31,505 nucleotides of DNA from Planctomycetota bacterium (GTDB taxonomy: Bacteria; Planctomycetota; Brocadiia; JAJRTI01), in NCBI GenBank assembly GCA_024278415.1, contig JAJRTI010000263.1, positions 1 through 31,505 of the forward strand. Direction: 5' to 3'. Shown here piece by piece: positions 1 through 8,360 of this stretch. Numbering within the stretch: position 1 is the stretch's first letter; every line of letters starts with the position of its first letter. Both the position numbers and the translations under genes were made by a program. The notes beneath the pieces were generated by a model. It made no database searches and was not told the origin of the DNA. It saw nothing but the letters and a program-made list of their open reading frames with translations.

Positions 1-168
1 CCTTCGGGCTGCGGTGTCCGCGAGGGGTTGCACGCAGGCGAAGAGCCGGGACGTTTGTTGTGAACCTGCCTGAATCCACTTCGAAACTGAAACTCCAGAA
101 TGCAACGCGTTGGGATACGTACAATCAGACCTACACCCCTTTTTTCTCGTAAGAGCGGAGATGACAAC

Positions 169-762
169 ATGAATCCTTCACGCCTGCACCCCGTCGTCGC
201 CGCGGGGCTGATTGTGTTGGCATTGGGCTTCGCACGGGCTGCCAGCAGCAAGGAGAGCGACATCGACGCGTACGCGCGGCGCATGCCAGCGACACTGGCC
301 CGAGCCGGCAAGCGCTGGGTGAAAGTCTGGTACGACGGAACGCGGTGGTGGATCGCTTGGTCTGCGGTGGACACGTACGTGGACGGGGCCGGTCGCACGC
401 GCGCGCTCAAGCTTTACATCAAGGGCCGGGTGGATCGTGTCGGCGATGGCGAGATCGAGGAGGTCGTCTCGGGCGGACGAGGCCTGGCGCGGGTTTTAGA
501 CAAGGTCGAACAGAACAAGAAGTCCTTCTACTTCGAGGCGCCTCTGACGCCGCTGGCGCGGACCCTTCAGTTTCGCACCACAGCCAAGAAGCTCAAGTTC
601 AGTTTCAATGTGGATGGCCGACGAAATCCGCAGGACATCCTGATTGGCGAGAAGGGGCAGAGCCCCAAGCGGATGCCGTTTACGTTGAAGACGCCGGAAG
701 CCCCTGCCGCGGAGAAGGGCTCACCGCGGGGGCCAAGGTTGCGCCGGCGCCTGCGGCGTTAG
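169..762 (+). CDS. Small secreted protein of unknown function
   Basis: I do not recognise this 197-residue protein. The start at ATG 169 is chosen over the in-frame ATG at 100 because GGAG lies 8 bases upstream (157-160) and because it puts a signal peptide at the N terminus: a short basic n-region (MNPSRLHP), then a hydrophobic stretch of about 15 residues ending in ARA at about residues 22-24. The mature part is basic and Trp/Lys-rich (WVKVWYDGTRWWIAW), with several beta-strand-like segments and a very basic Arg-rich tail. It is probably exported. No catalytic motif is visible. It stands alone, 140 bases before the oxidoreductase gene, which has its own promoter. Confidence 0.6.
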   Translation: MNPSRLHPVVAAGLIVLALGFARAASSKESDIDAYARRMPATLARAGKRWVKVWYDGTRWWIAWSAVDTYVDGAGRTRALKLYIKGRVDRVGDGEIEEVVSGGRGLARVLDKVEQNKKSFYFEAPLTPLARTLQFRTTAKKLKFSFNVDGRRNPQDILIGEKGQSPKRMPFTLKTPEAPAAEKGSPRGPRLRRRLRR

Positions 763-794
763 CGCTTGCCCACTACTCGAAGAGGCAGTCGGTC

Positions 795-824
795 TTGACA
801 CTGCTGCCGGGGCGACTGTACACT
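795..824 (+). promoter_or_regulatory. Sigma-70-like promoter of the Gfo/Idh gene
   Basis: A perfect TTGACA -35 (795-800) is followed after 18 bases by TACACT (819-824, 4 of 6 to consensus). Transcription would begin near 831, giving a leader of about 70 bases before the ATG at 903, which has AGGAG just upstream. Confidence 0.55.
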
Positions 825-902
825 CCCGCCCTTTTGGCGCGGCGTCGCGCAGATTTCGCAACAAGCAACGCACGCCCACGGGCGGCATAAGGAGAACTTC
901 GC

Positions 903-1982
903 ATGGCCAAGCTCAAGGTCGGTTTCATTGGCACAGGCAAGGTGCCTGAGCGCGCGAGCGCGATGGGATACGCGATGGCGTACCGCCACGCCGACGGGTA
1001 CGCCGCGCTCCCGGACGCCTGCGAGATTGTCGCGTGTGCGGACATCGTCGAGGAGAACGGCCGCGCATTCGCGGACAAGTACGGCTTCGACAAGGTGTAT
1101 CTCGACTACCACGAGATGCTCGCGGAGGAGGAACTGGACATCGTTAGCATCTGCACCTGGCCGAAGCTCCACTGCGGCATGGTGGTGGACTGCTGCGTCG
1201 CGGGCGTGCCGGCGGTCCACTCGGAGAAGCCCATGGCGCTCACGTACGGCGACTCGCGCAAGATGCTCCAAGTCGCGACCCAGTACGGCACGAAGCTCAC
1301 GTTCAACCACCAGCGCCGGTTCGGGAAACCGTTCCGCAACGCGGCCAAGCTCGTGCGCGATGGCGAGATCGGGAACCTGCTGCGCATGGAGGCCAACATC
1401 GGCGACCTCTACGACGGAGGCACGCATTGGGTCGACCTGCTCAACTACATGAACGGCGAGACGCCGGCCGCGTGGGTGATCGGGCAAATCGATTGCCGCG
1501 AGGAGCGGTACGCGTTTGGCGCGCCGCTCGAGTGGCAGGGCATCTGCCAAGTGAAGTACCGCAACGGCGTGTACGGCCTGTTCGTCACCGGCGTGGAAAC
1601 GGGCCAGGAAATGGGTTGTTCGATTCGGCTCATCGGCGATCAGGGCGTGGCCGAGATCGCATACCAGCCCAAGCCGGGCCCCATGCTGCGCTACTGGAAA
1701 CCCGGCGCGTCCGACTGGATCGCGGTCGACTGTGAAGGCGAGAACCTGCACGGCCCCGGCTACATCGAGCGCGCGATCGAGGACGTGGTGCGCGCGGTGC
1801 AGGAGGGCGGCGAGTCGGAGCTATGCGCGCGACATGCGATGAGCGCGATGGAGATCATCTTTGGCTGCTACGAGTCGAGCCGGCGCCGGGCGCGCATCGA
1901 TTTGCCGTTGGACATCGACGATTCGCCCATCCAAGCGATGATCGACTGCGGCGAGATGGCGTTCGCTCCGCCTGAGGAATGA
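903..1982 (+). CDS. Gfo/Idh/MocA-family oxidoreductase
   Basis: NAD(P)-dependent dehydrogenase of the Gfo/Idh/MocA family (359 residues, normal size), usually acting on sugars, inositols or related polyols in the cytoplasm. The N terminus shows the Rossmann loop GFIGTGKVPE (residues 7-16), and the family signature EKPMA is at 108-112 with the expected catalytic Lys109. A second signature, GGTHWVDLLN (172-181), supplies the usual catalytic His175 and Asp178. The start is supported by AAGGAG 8 bases upstream. The substrate cannot be told from sequence. No sugar transporter or kinase is adjacent, and the next gene is 174 bases away behind C/G-tract repeats, so it is probably monocistronic. Confidence 0.9.
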   Translation: MAKLKVGFIGTGKVPERASAMGYAMAYRHADGYAALPDACEIVACADIVEENGRAFADKYGFDKVYLDYHEMLAEEELDIVSICTWPKLHCGMVVDCCVAGVPAVHSEKPMALTYGDSRKMLQVATQYGTKLTFNHQRRFGKPFRNAAKLVRDGEIGNLLRMEANIGDLYDGGTHWVDLLNYMNGETPAAWVIGQIDCREERYAFGAPLEWQGICQVKYRNGVYGLFVTGVETGQEMGCSIRLIGDQGVAEIAYQPKPGPMLRYWKPGASDWIAVDCEGENLHGPGYIERAIEDVVRAVQEGGESELCARHAMSAMEIIFGCYESSRRRARIDLPLDIDDSPIQAMIDCGEMAFAPPEE

Positions 1983-2010
1983 GAGTCGTGGACGCGATGC
2001 TTCAGCCCGC

Positions 2011-2111
2011 AGCCCCCCCCTTCAAGGGGGGGAACCGAAGGGGGGTAGGTTCGGCGGAGGCCGTTTGGTCGTCTTGTGCCGACCCCCCTGTAGTCCCCCC
2101 AGGAAGGGGGG
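2011..2111. repeat. C/G-tract palindromic spacer repeat
   Basis: The spacer between the oxidoreductase and membrane-protein genes contains a C8-TTCAA-G7 palindrome (2013-2032), then a G6 tract (2040-2045), and a CCCCCC...CCCCCC...GGGGGG cluster (2082-2111). The runs can pair with each other in several registers. The same style of C/G runs recurs at 9470-9535 and 9640-9680. No gene is seen here. Confidence 0.6.
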
Positions 2112-2156
2112 ACACGGATTGGCCGGGATGCGACGGCTCCCCAGACAGAGGACAGT

Positions 2157-3968
2157 ATGCACCTCATGCAAGACGGCCACGACGAAACGCCGCCGCGCCC
2201 CAGCCGTTCAGGTCGCGTGCTCGCGGTGGGGGGCGCGGTCGTAGCGCTGGCCTTGCTTTGGCATTGGGGCATACGCGTCCATCGGGGCGGCGCGGACTAC
2301 GACCACTACATCCGTTATGCGCGGCGCATGCGCGCGGGGGATCTCTGGTTCAGCGGGCCTGATCTGTCGCCCACGGGCGTCATCGTCTGCCACCACTCTA
2401 TTGGCCCAGGCCTCACGTGGTTGCCGTTCATGGCCGCGGGCGCCGCGTTGGGCGCAGAAGGAACGGATCGGACCTTCGCGTTCGTCAGCCACTTCCTGCA
2501 AGGCGCGGCACTGGTGGCGCTGATGATCGCGGTCATGCGCCGCGCCGGCGCGAGTCCGTTCCAGAGCGTGGCCGCGCTCACATTTGCCGCGTTCGGCACG
2601 CCGCTGTTCTACTACTGGGTGCTCGCGATCTCGTCGGAACTCCTCGGCGCGCTGACGCTCTTCGGCCTGTTCGCGTTCCTCTACTTGCGGGCAAGGGACG
2701 AAGGCCGCGGCTCGTTTTACGTGTACGCCGGCCTACTGGCTGGCGCCGCGGTCGTGGCGCGGGCCAACAGTGCGTTGGCCGTGGGGCCGGTGCTGTTGCT
2801 CTTGGCGTATCGGGCATGCCGCCAGCGGCCATGGCGCGACGCCGCGGCCCGCGTGGCCGCCCTGTGCGCCACCTGCGTGCTCGCGCTCGCGCCATCGTTG
2901 ATCACGAATTGGCTCTTCACCGGCTCGCCTTTGTCCAGCCCTTTCACCCAGCGCCTGCCTTCCGGGCGATGGGTGTGGTTCGAGTGGGCGACGCTTCACG
3001 CGGGCGCGGTGCTCTTCTCGCATTGGCATGGATGGATCGCCTACAGCCCCATCGTGCTGCTCGCGGTTGGCGCACTGGCTTGGCATACTCGCGATCAAGT
3101 CTGCGCGTGGCGCCGCGATCCCGCGCTTGGGCGCAACCTGTCGGTCTGGCTTCCGTGGGTGTTCGGTGTCGGCTTCGCCGGCCAGGTCCTTTTGTTCGCC
3201 GCGTATCGGTGTTGGTGGATGGGGTGGAACACGTTCGGCGGCCGGCAGTTTGTGCCGGTTGCGCCTTTCGTGGCTGTCGCGGTGGCGTGGCTGTTCAAGC
3301 GGCTGCGCTGCGCGAGTCTGTGGAGTTGGCCCGTGCTGTTGGCTCTGGGGTTGTCGCTGTGGACGTACGCTCTGCACTTCGACCGGTTCGGGGCCAGCAA
3401 CTTCACCCGGTCCTACGGCGAGTTCTTCGCGGCGCAAGGGCAGACGCTCTGGGCCCTCGCGCAGCAGCCCGTGTTCGTCGTGCCGTTCGCGATCCTCATG
3501 CTCCTGTCCGTCGCGGCGCGGGGACGGGATGCGCTGCAATGGCTCACGCCTCTGGGGCTGGCGCTGCTGATGGCCGGGTGCCTCATGCCTTACTACGCGC
3601 GACTGCGCGGAGCGCCGGCGCCGGCCTCCGACCGGACGATTGCTTTGGTGCTGGCTGCGGGAGGCCTCGCAGCGGCATGGGCATTGGCCCGCATGGCACG
3701 ACGCCACCCGCGGCCGGCGGTTTGGCTATGCGTGGCACTTGTGGCCGCGGTGGATCTGTTCGTGTTCGCCTGCGCGGCCAGGACCAAGGCGATAGCTCAG
3801 CGGGCGGCTCCCAAGCATGAGTTTGTCGCAGCATTCGAGGCCAAGGAGTGGATCGAGACTTTCGAGGAGTATGGCCGGATCGATGGCGATGAGGACGCGA
3901 AGCGCAGCTATGCCGCCGCGATTCGGGAGTTTGCGAGGACGCAAGCGCGGCAAGCGCCGCGGCCCTGA
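2157..3968 (+). CDS. Polytopic membrane protein, probable GT-C-type glycosyltransferase
   Basis: A 603-residue inner-membrane protein with about a dozen hydrophobic segments. The first is near residues 21-40, and it is followed by an acidic, aromatic first extracytoplasmic loop (GGADYDHYIRYARRM). This layout, with acidic residues just after the first membrane span and a long first loop, is typical of GT-C (GT39/GT87-like) lipid-linked sugar transferases. The C-terminal 60 residues are soluble and charged (KEWIETFEEYGRIDGDEDAK). The start at 2157 has AGAGGA 7-9 bases upstream; an in-frame ATG four codons later is a possible alternative. The family assignment rests on topology and composition, not on an exact motif; a transporter or another polytopic enzyme remains possible. 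Confidence 0.65.
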   Translation: MHLMQDGHDETPPRPSRSGRVLAVGGAVVALALLWHWGIRVHRGGADYDHYIRYARRMRAGDLWFSGPDLSPTGVIVCHHSIGPGLTWLPFMAAGAALGAEGTDRTFAFVSHFLQGAALVALMIAVMRRAGASPFQSVAALTFAAFGTPLFYYWVLAISSELLGALTLFGLFAFLYLRARDEGRGSFYVYAGLLAGAAVVARANSALAVGPVLLLLAYRACRQRPWRDAAARVAALCATCVLALAPSLITNWLFTGSPLSSPFTQRLPSGRWVWFEWATLHAGAVLFSHWHGWIAYSPIVLLAVGALAWHTRDQVCAWRRDPALGRNLSVWLPWVFGVGFAGQVLLFAAYRCWWMGWNTFGGRQFVPVAPFVAVAVAWLFKRLRCASLWSWPVLLALGLSLWTYALHFDRFGASNFTRSYGEFFAAQGQTLWALAQQPVFVVPFAILMLLSVAARGRDALQWLTPLGLALLMAGCLMPYYARLRGAPAPASDRTIALVLAAGGLAAAWALARMARRHPRPAVWLCVALVAAVDLFVFACAARTKAIAQRAAPKHEFVAAFEAKEWIETFEEYGRIDGDEDAKRSYAAAIREFARTQARQAPRP

Positions 3969-4012
3969 CCGCACCCGGTCGGTCGGGCGGACTTGCCCAC
4001 GCGGGCCGGCGC

Positions 4013-4041
4013 TTGGCTTTGCCGCGCGGGGGGGCTATCAT
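4013..4041 (+). promoter_or_regulatory. Promoter predicted to give a leaderless queA mRNA
   Basis: TTGGCT (4013-4018) and TATCAT (4036-4041, 5 of 6) are separated by 17 bases. The last -10 base is only 7 bases before the queA ATG at 4049, so the start codon would lie at or next to +1. There is no Shine-Dalgarno sequence before this ATG, in keeping with leaderless translation. Confidence 0.5.
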
Positions 4042-4048
4042 ACCGATC

Positions 4049-5098
4049 ATGTCCCAACGTCTCCGCACCGACGACTTCGACTACGAACTGCCAAAGGAAC
4101 TCATCGCGCAGCGTCCCGCACCTCGCCGCGACGGATCGCGGCTGCTCATCGTGCGCCGCGGGACCGGCGCGATCGAGCATCGCCGGTTCCCCGACGTGGC
4201 GGGTGAGCTGCGCGAGGGGGATCTGCTCGTGGTCAACGACACGAAGGTCATCCCCGCGCGGCTCATGGGCACTCGGCGCGGCACCGGCGGCAAGGTCGAA
4301 GCGTTGTTGATCGAGGCGCTCGACGAGGGCCAGCGCCGCTGGAGCGCGCTCATCAAGACGCGTGGCAAACTCCAAGAGGGGGAGGCCATCGACCTGGCGC
4401 CCGGCGCGGCCTTGTGCGCGGTTCGCCGGCGCAGCGGCCTGGAGTGGGAAGTGCAGATCGAGGGCGCGGAGGACACGCCCACGCTGCTTCAGCGCATCGG
4501 CTTGCCGCCGCTGCCGCCCTACATCGAACAAGACGCCGCGCGCCGCGCGGAGGACTTGGCGCGCTACCAGACCGTGTATGCGGACAAGGCCGGCGCGATC
4601 GCCGCGCCCACGGCCGGCCTGCACTTCACCGACGCGTTGCTCGACGGGGTCCGCGGCCGCGGCGTGCAGATCGCGTCGGTGACGCTACATGTCGGGCTTG
4701 GCACGTTTCTGCCGGTGAAGACCGACTACCTCGACGAGCACCCCATGCACGCGGAGCACTTCGAGGTGTCGCCAACGACGGTGGCGGCCGTGCGCTCGGC
4801 GCTCGACGAACGCCGGCGCATTGTCGCGGTCGGCACCACGTCGTGCCGCGTGCTGGAGTCCGTGGACTGGGCGGCCGGCGACGGCCTTGTGCGCGGCGAA
4901 ACGGATCTCTTCATTTACCCGCCGTACGAGTTCAAGCACGTGGCCGCGCTCATCACCAACTTCCACTTGCCCAAGAGCACCCTCCTTGCGCTCGTGTGTG
5001 CGTTCGCCGGTACGGAACTCATCATGCAGGCGTACGCACAGGCCGTGGCCGAGCGCTATCGCTTCTACAGCTACGGCGACGCGATGCTGATCGTGTGA
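4049..5098 (+). CDS. queA: S-adenosylmethionine:tRNA ribosyltransferase-isomerase QueA
   Basis: QueA transfers and isomerises the ribosyl part of SAM onto 7-aminomethyl-7-deazaguanine in tRNA, forming epoxyqueuosine, the penultimate step of queuosine synthesis. The 349-residue product has the family blocks in order: FDYELPKELIAQRPAPRRDG near the N terminus, GDLLVVNDTKVIPARL, YADKAGAIAAPTAGLHFT, VTLHVGLGTFLPVK, HPMHAEHFEV, GTTSCRVLE, ETDLFIYPPYEFK, ITNFHLPKSTLL and the C-terminal YRFYSYGDAML. ATG 4049 is preferred over the in-frame upstream start at 4013 because homologues begin with the same M-x-RTDDFDYELP block. No other queuosine gene (tgt, queC-G) is adjacent, so it seems to be a stand-alone gene with its own close promoter. 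Confidence 0.97.
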   Translation: MSQRLRTDDFDYELPKELIAQRPAPRRDGSRLLIVRRGTGAIEHRRFPDVAGELREGDLLVVNDTKVIPARLMGTRRGTGGKVEALLIEALDEGQRRWSALIKTRGKLQEGEAIDLAPGAALCAVRRRSGLEWEVQIEGAEDTPTLLQRIGLPPLPPYIEQDAARRAEDLARYQTVYADKAGAIAAPTAGLHFTDALLDGVRGRGVQIASVTLHVGLGTFLPVKTDYLDEHPMHAEHFEVSPTTVAAVRSALDERRRIVAVGTTSCRVLESVDWAAGDGLVRGETDLFIYPPYEFKHVAALITNFHLPKSTLLALVCAFAGTELIMQAYAQAVAERYRFYSYGDAMLIV

Positions 5099-5104
5099 GC
5101 CGCC

Positions 5105-5196
5105 CCCAGGGGCGTGATGCGGAAGCCCGCAAAGCGGGATCGCATCATGTCCCCAGACACGCGGGTGAGGTAGCCGCATGCGCCAGCATGCGGGCT
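5105..5196. repeat. Hairpin-rich intergenic repeat, left part of the queA-CHAT spacer
   Basis: Three small palindromes lie just after queA. A unit at 5116-5146 starts GATGCGGAAGCCCGC, closes its hairpin over an AAA loop (CCCGC-AAA-GCGGG) and ends GGATCGCATC. A 15-base piece of it (GATGCGGAAGCCCGC) recurs in reverse orientation at 20349-20363. At 5172-5196 CCGCATGC and GCATGCGG enclose GCCA. The hairpins might also act as a weak queA terminator, although no T-tract follows. Confidence 0.6.
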
Positions 5197-5280
5197 GTTT
5201 GTAGTAGGGCGATTTATCGCCCGTCTCCGCGCCCGTTCTTTTGGCGTTGCGGACGGGCCATAAATGGCCCTACTAGAAAC
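5197..5280. repeat. Bipartite inverted-repeat element (84 bases)
   Basis: Two 28-base arms (5197-5224 and 5253-5280) are inverted repeats that match at 25 of 28 positions. Both begin GTTTxTAGTAGGGC when read inward. Each arm also holds its own palindrome, GGGCGATTTATCGCCC on the left and GGGCCATAAATGGCCC on the right. The two inner palindromes differ by paired changes that keep self-complementarity. A third related unit follows at 5334-5351 (TAGGCAT-TGAC-ATGCCTA). No gene is seen between 5099 and 5473. Confidence 0.75.
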
Positions 5281-5473
5281 CAGCGGCGTCTGCCGCTCGG
5301 ACCAGAAAAGCTCGTGGGGAAACTCCTGAGAGCTAGGCATTGACATGCCTACTACGAGCGCGGCGGCGGCATTCTGGCGAATGCGGCTACCGTGGCCCGC
5401 GAGGTGCGGGACATATCCTCCCAAGAGCTTGTAGCCTTTGGGAAGAGAATGCAGCGGGAGAAGGGAACCACCT

Positions 5474-8233
5474 ATGCGCGATTGCAACCAAGTGGCCGTG
5501 CTCGTCGCGATCACCGTTGCCGCGTGGCCCTGCCAATGGGCCAACGCGCAGGGGACCATGGCGGACGTCGCGCGCGAGTTCCGCGCGTCGCAGGAGTGCA
5601 AGCAGGAGGGTCGGTACCGGGACGCACTCCCCCATGCACAGCGCGTTGTCGAATGGGTGCGAAAGCTTCAGGGGACGAACAGCCCCAACTACGGGGCCGC
5701 GCTGAACAACCTCGCGGCCACGTACGATAGCCTCAAGATGTTTGAAAAGGCGGAGGAGGCGTATGTGGAGGCGCTGGAGGTCACCCAGCGCGTGTTTGGC
5801 CGCGAGCACCCGAATGTCGCGACGTGCATGAACAACTTGGGCATTGTGTACTTCTGCATCGGCGAGCGGGACAAGGCCGAGCAGCTCTTCGTGGACGCGC
5901 TCGCGATGCGCCGCAAACTGATCCCCGGCGACAACATCTTCGTCGCGGAGAGCTTGGCCAATCTGGCGCAGCTTCGGTGGACGCAAGGCCGCAACGACGA
6001 AGCAGAGCGGCTCTACACCGATGCACTGGCCATGCAGAAACGCCTCCATGGCTTGCAGCACCCGGGCGTGGCGATCGCCATGACCAACCTGGCCGTCTTC
6101 CTCGACTCCACGGGCCGGCTCAGCGAGGCCGAGCCGCTCTACCGCAAGGCGCTGGAGATCGACCGCGCCGGGTACGGCGACGGCCACCCCGCGGTCGCGC
6201 GGGACCTGAACAACTTGGCGACGCTCTACCACGCGATGGGCCGCTACGGAGCCGCGGAGCCCCTCTACCGACAGGCGATCCAAACCATGGCCGCGCGGCT
6301 CGGCGAAAACCACTTCGACCTCGCGCTGCCGCTGAACAACCTCGCCGCGCTGCTCGCGGCAAAGGGAGACGCGAAGGCCGCGTTCTACGTGGCCATGCGC
6401 GCTCGGGGCATCACGCACAAGCACGTGCGCGGGCTGCTCGCGTTCACGTCGAACCGCACGAAGCTGCTCGTGCTCGAGGGGGTGGAAGATTGGTTCGACA
6501 TGTTCCTCAGCCTCGTGCATCAGAAACTGGCCGACGACCCGGAGGCCGTCGCGAGCGCCGCGGCCGCGGTATTGCGATCCAAGGGCGTGACCGTCGAGCT
6601 GCTGGGGCAGCAGCGCCTGGCCGCGGAGGCCGGCGACGCACAGGTGCAGGACGTGCTCAAGCGTCTCAACCAGACGCGGCAGGAGCTGGCGGACGCGACG
6701 TTTGCCGGCGCGGGCCAGGCCGATGACGTGGCCATGCTCGAAGCCGCGCAAGATGAGTTGGAGGCGCTGCTCGCGAAATCGAGCGCGGCGTTCGCGGCGG
6801 AGCGAAGCCAGCGCGACGCAGACGCGCCGAGCGTGGCCGCGGTCCTGCCCAAGGGCAGCGCGCTGGTGGAGTTTGTGCGGCCGCGCACGTTCGACTTCGC
6901 CGCAACGCACGGCCAGCCCAAGTGGAAGTCCGCGCGGTACCTGGCGTTCGTCATTCGCACGGGCGACGGGCAGACGGCCCGCATGGTCGATCTGGGTGAG
7001 GCCGAGAGGATTGATGGGGCCATCGCCGCGTTTAGAAAGGCAGTGGCTCGAGTGGCCAGTCCCGGCGTGAAGGTGGGGGCGGCTAGCCAGGAGGCGATGG
7101 CCGCGGCGCGAGAGCTTTATCGTCTCGTGTTCGAGCCGCTCAAGCCGGCGCTTGCTGGGGTGAAGCACGTGATTGTGTCGCCGGACGCGGGGCTGCACCT
7201 CGTGCCCTTTGCCGCGCTGTGTGATGAGACGGGCTCGTACCTCGTCGAGCAGTACAGCATCAGCTATGTGGGCAGCGGCCGGGATCTGCTCGGCCGCACC
7301 GTGCCGGCGCCGGCTTCCTCGAAGCCAGGGCTGATCGTGGCCGCGCCCGACTACGATTCGGCGGCTCCGCGCAGTGCGGGCGCCGGGCAGGCCGCGGGGG
7401 TGCGGAGCCAAGCGCTAGGCCGCGTGTCTTTCGCGCCTCTTCCCGGCACGGAAGCCGAGGCCAAGGCCATCGGCAAGCGTTTCGCGGATGCGCGGATCTT
7501 GCTCGGCTCGGACGCGTCGGAGGCTGCCCTGCGCGAGGTGCAGGGCCCGAAGTTCCTGCACATCGCCACCCATGGATTCTTCCTGCAAACCGATGGCGCT
7601 GCACGCGGGCGCGCTGGCACGCGCGGGTTCGGCGGGATTGCCCAAGCCGCCAGCTCCGCGCTGCCCTCGGTGTCGGCGTCGGACAACCCGCTCCTCCGAT
7701 CGGGCCTTGCGCTAGCCGGCGCGAACCGATGGCAGGACGCGCGCACCGAGGGGCGAGATGATGGCATCCTCACGGCGCTCGAGGCGACCGGCCTCGACTT
7801 GGCCGGCACCGACCTCGTGGTGTTGAGCGCGTGCGAGACGGGCTTGGGCAAGGTCGTGCGCGGGGAGGGCGTGTTCGGCTTGCGCCGCGCGTTCCGCCAG
7901 GCTGGCGCGGGCGCTGTCATGATGAGCCTCTGGCGCGTGCCGGACCAAGAGACGCAGGCCCTCATGGAGCGCTTCTACCGGCGGTGGGCTGCTGGGTGGG
8001 GCAAGGCGGCCGCGCTGCGCCGCGCGCAACTCGACATGATTGTCGAGTTGCGCGCGCGCGACGGTGCGGCGAATCCGTTCTTCTGGGCAGGGTTCGTGCT
8101 CGCGGGGGACACGGACTTCACCGCGCAGGCTGAGCCGCGGGCTGTGGACGTGCGCCGGTTCGTGTGGCCCGTCTGCGCGGCGTTAGTGGTCCTCGTGCTG
8201 CTCGTGCGGATTAGGCGCCGTGCGCGGGCGTGA
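5474..8233 (+). CDS. Secreted, membrane-anchored TPR-CHAT protein
   Basis: A 919-residue protein with a signal peptide (residues 1 to about 25, ending WANAQG), a run of tetratricopeptide repeats over about residues 30-320 (repeated words such as YGAALNNLAATYDSL, VATCMNNLGIVYF and VARDLNNLATLYHAMGRY), a helical linker, and a C-terminal CHAT cysteine-protease domain. The CHAT pair is visible: His700 in HIATHGFF and Cys787 in VVLSACETGLG, followed by GEGVFGLRRAFRQAGAGAVM. A hydrophobic segment near 895-912 ends in RIRRRARA, which fits a type I anchor with the protease outside the cytoplasm. The start at 5474 has GGGAGAAGGGA upstream; an in-frame ATG at 5438 would bury the signal peptide. CHAT proteases are caspase/separase relatives; the substrate here is unknown and no partner gene is adjacent. 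Confidence 0.88.
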   Translation: MRDCNQVAVLVAITVAAWPCQWANAQGTMADVAREFRASQECKQEGRYRDALPHAQRVVEWVRKLQGTNSPNYGAALNNLAATYDSLKMFEKAEEAYVEALEVTQRVFGREHPNVATCMNNLGIVYFCIGERDKAEQLFVDALAMRRKLIPGDNIFVAESLANLAQLRWTQGRNDEAERLYTDALAMQKRLHGLQHPGVAIAMTNLAVFLDSTGRLSEAEPLYRKALEIDRAGYGDGHPAVARDLNNLATLYHAMGRYGAAEPLYRQAIQTMAARLGENHFDLALPLNNLAALLAAKGDAKAAFYVAMRARGITHKHVRGLLAFTSNRTKLLVLEGVEDWFDMFLSLVHQKLADDPEAVASAAAAVLRSKGVTVELLGQQRLAAEAGDAQVQDVLKRLNQTRQELADATFAGAGQADDVAMLEAAQDELEALLAKSSAAFAAERSQRDADAPSVAAVLPKGSALVEFVRPRTFDFAATHGQPKWKSARYLAFVIRTGDGQTARMVDLGEAERIDGAIAAFRKAVARVASPGVKVGAASQEAMAAARELYRLVFEPLKPALAGVKHVIVSPDAGLHLVPFAALCDETGSYLVEQYSISYVGSGRDLLGRTVPAPASSKPGLIVAAPDYDSAAPRSAGAGQAAGVRSQALGRVSFAPLPGTEAEAKAIGKRFADARILLGSDASEAALREVQGPKFLHIATHGFFLQTDGAARGRAGTRGFGGIAQAASSALPSVSASDNPLLRSGLALAGANRWQDARTEGRDDGILTALEATGLDLAGTDLVVLSACETGLGKVVRGEGVFGLRRAFRQAGAGAVMMSLWRVPDQETQALMERFYRRWAAGWGKAAALRRAQLDMIVELRARDGAANPFFWAGFVLAGDTDFTAQAEPRAVDVRRFVWPVCAALVVLVLLVRIRRRARA

Positions 8234-8254
8234 AGCGCGGCAGTCTCGCGCCGT

Positions 8255-8283
8255 TTGCCTGCTTTGCCCCGTGGCCATATAAT
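8255..8283 (+). promoter_or_regulatory. Sigma-70-like promoter of the URO-D-family gene
   Basis: TTGCCT (8255-8260, 4 of 6) and a perfect TATAAT (8278-8283) are spaced by exactly 17 bases. The predicted start near 8290 leaves about 70 bases of leader before the ATG at 8361. Confidence 0.6.
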
Positions 8284-8360
8284 CTCCGCTTCTTTTGTGC
8301 GCCTTCCTGTCTTACTGTCCGCCGGCCGGTGGACGGCCTCCGCCCCATCGAGACTTGCCT

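Noticed and set aside
5387..7411. 674-codon open frame on the minus strand
   Set aside because: It lies wholly antisense to the TPR-CHAT gene, whose motifs are clear; long antisense frames are expected in such GC-rich DNA. The same applies to 28660-30717 minus, 12384-13529 minus, 10209-11507 plus and 18817-20157 plus.
5474..8233. Craspase-type (Csx29) CRISPR effector partner
   Set aside because: There is a signal peptide and a membrane anchor, and no CRISPR array or Cas gene in the window.
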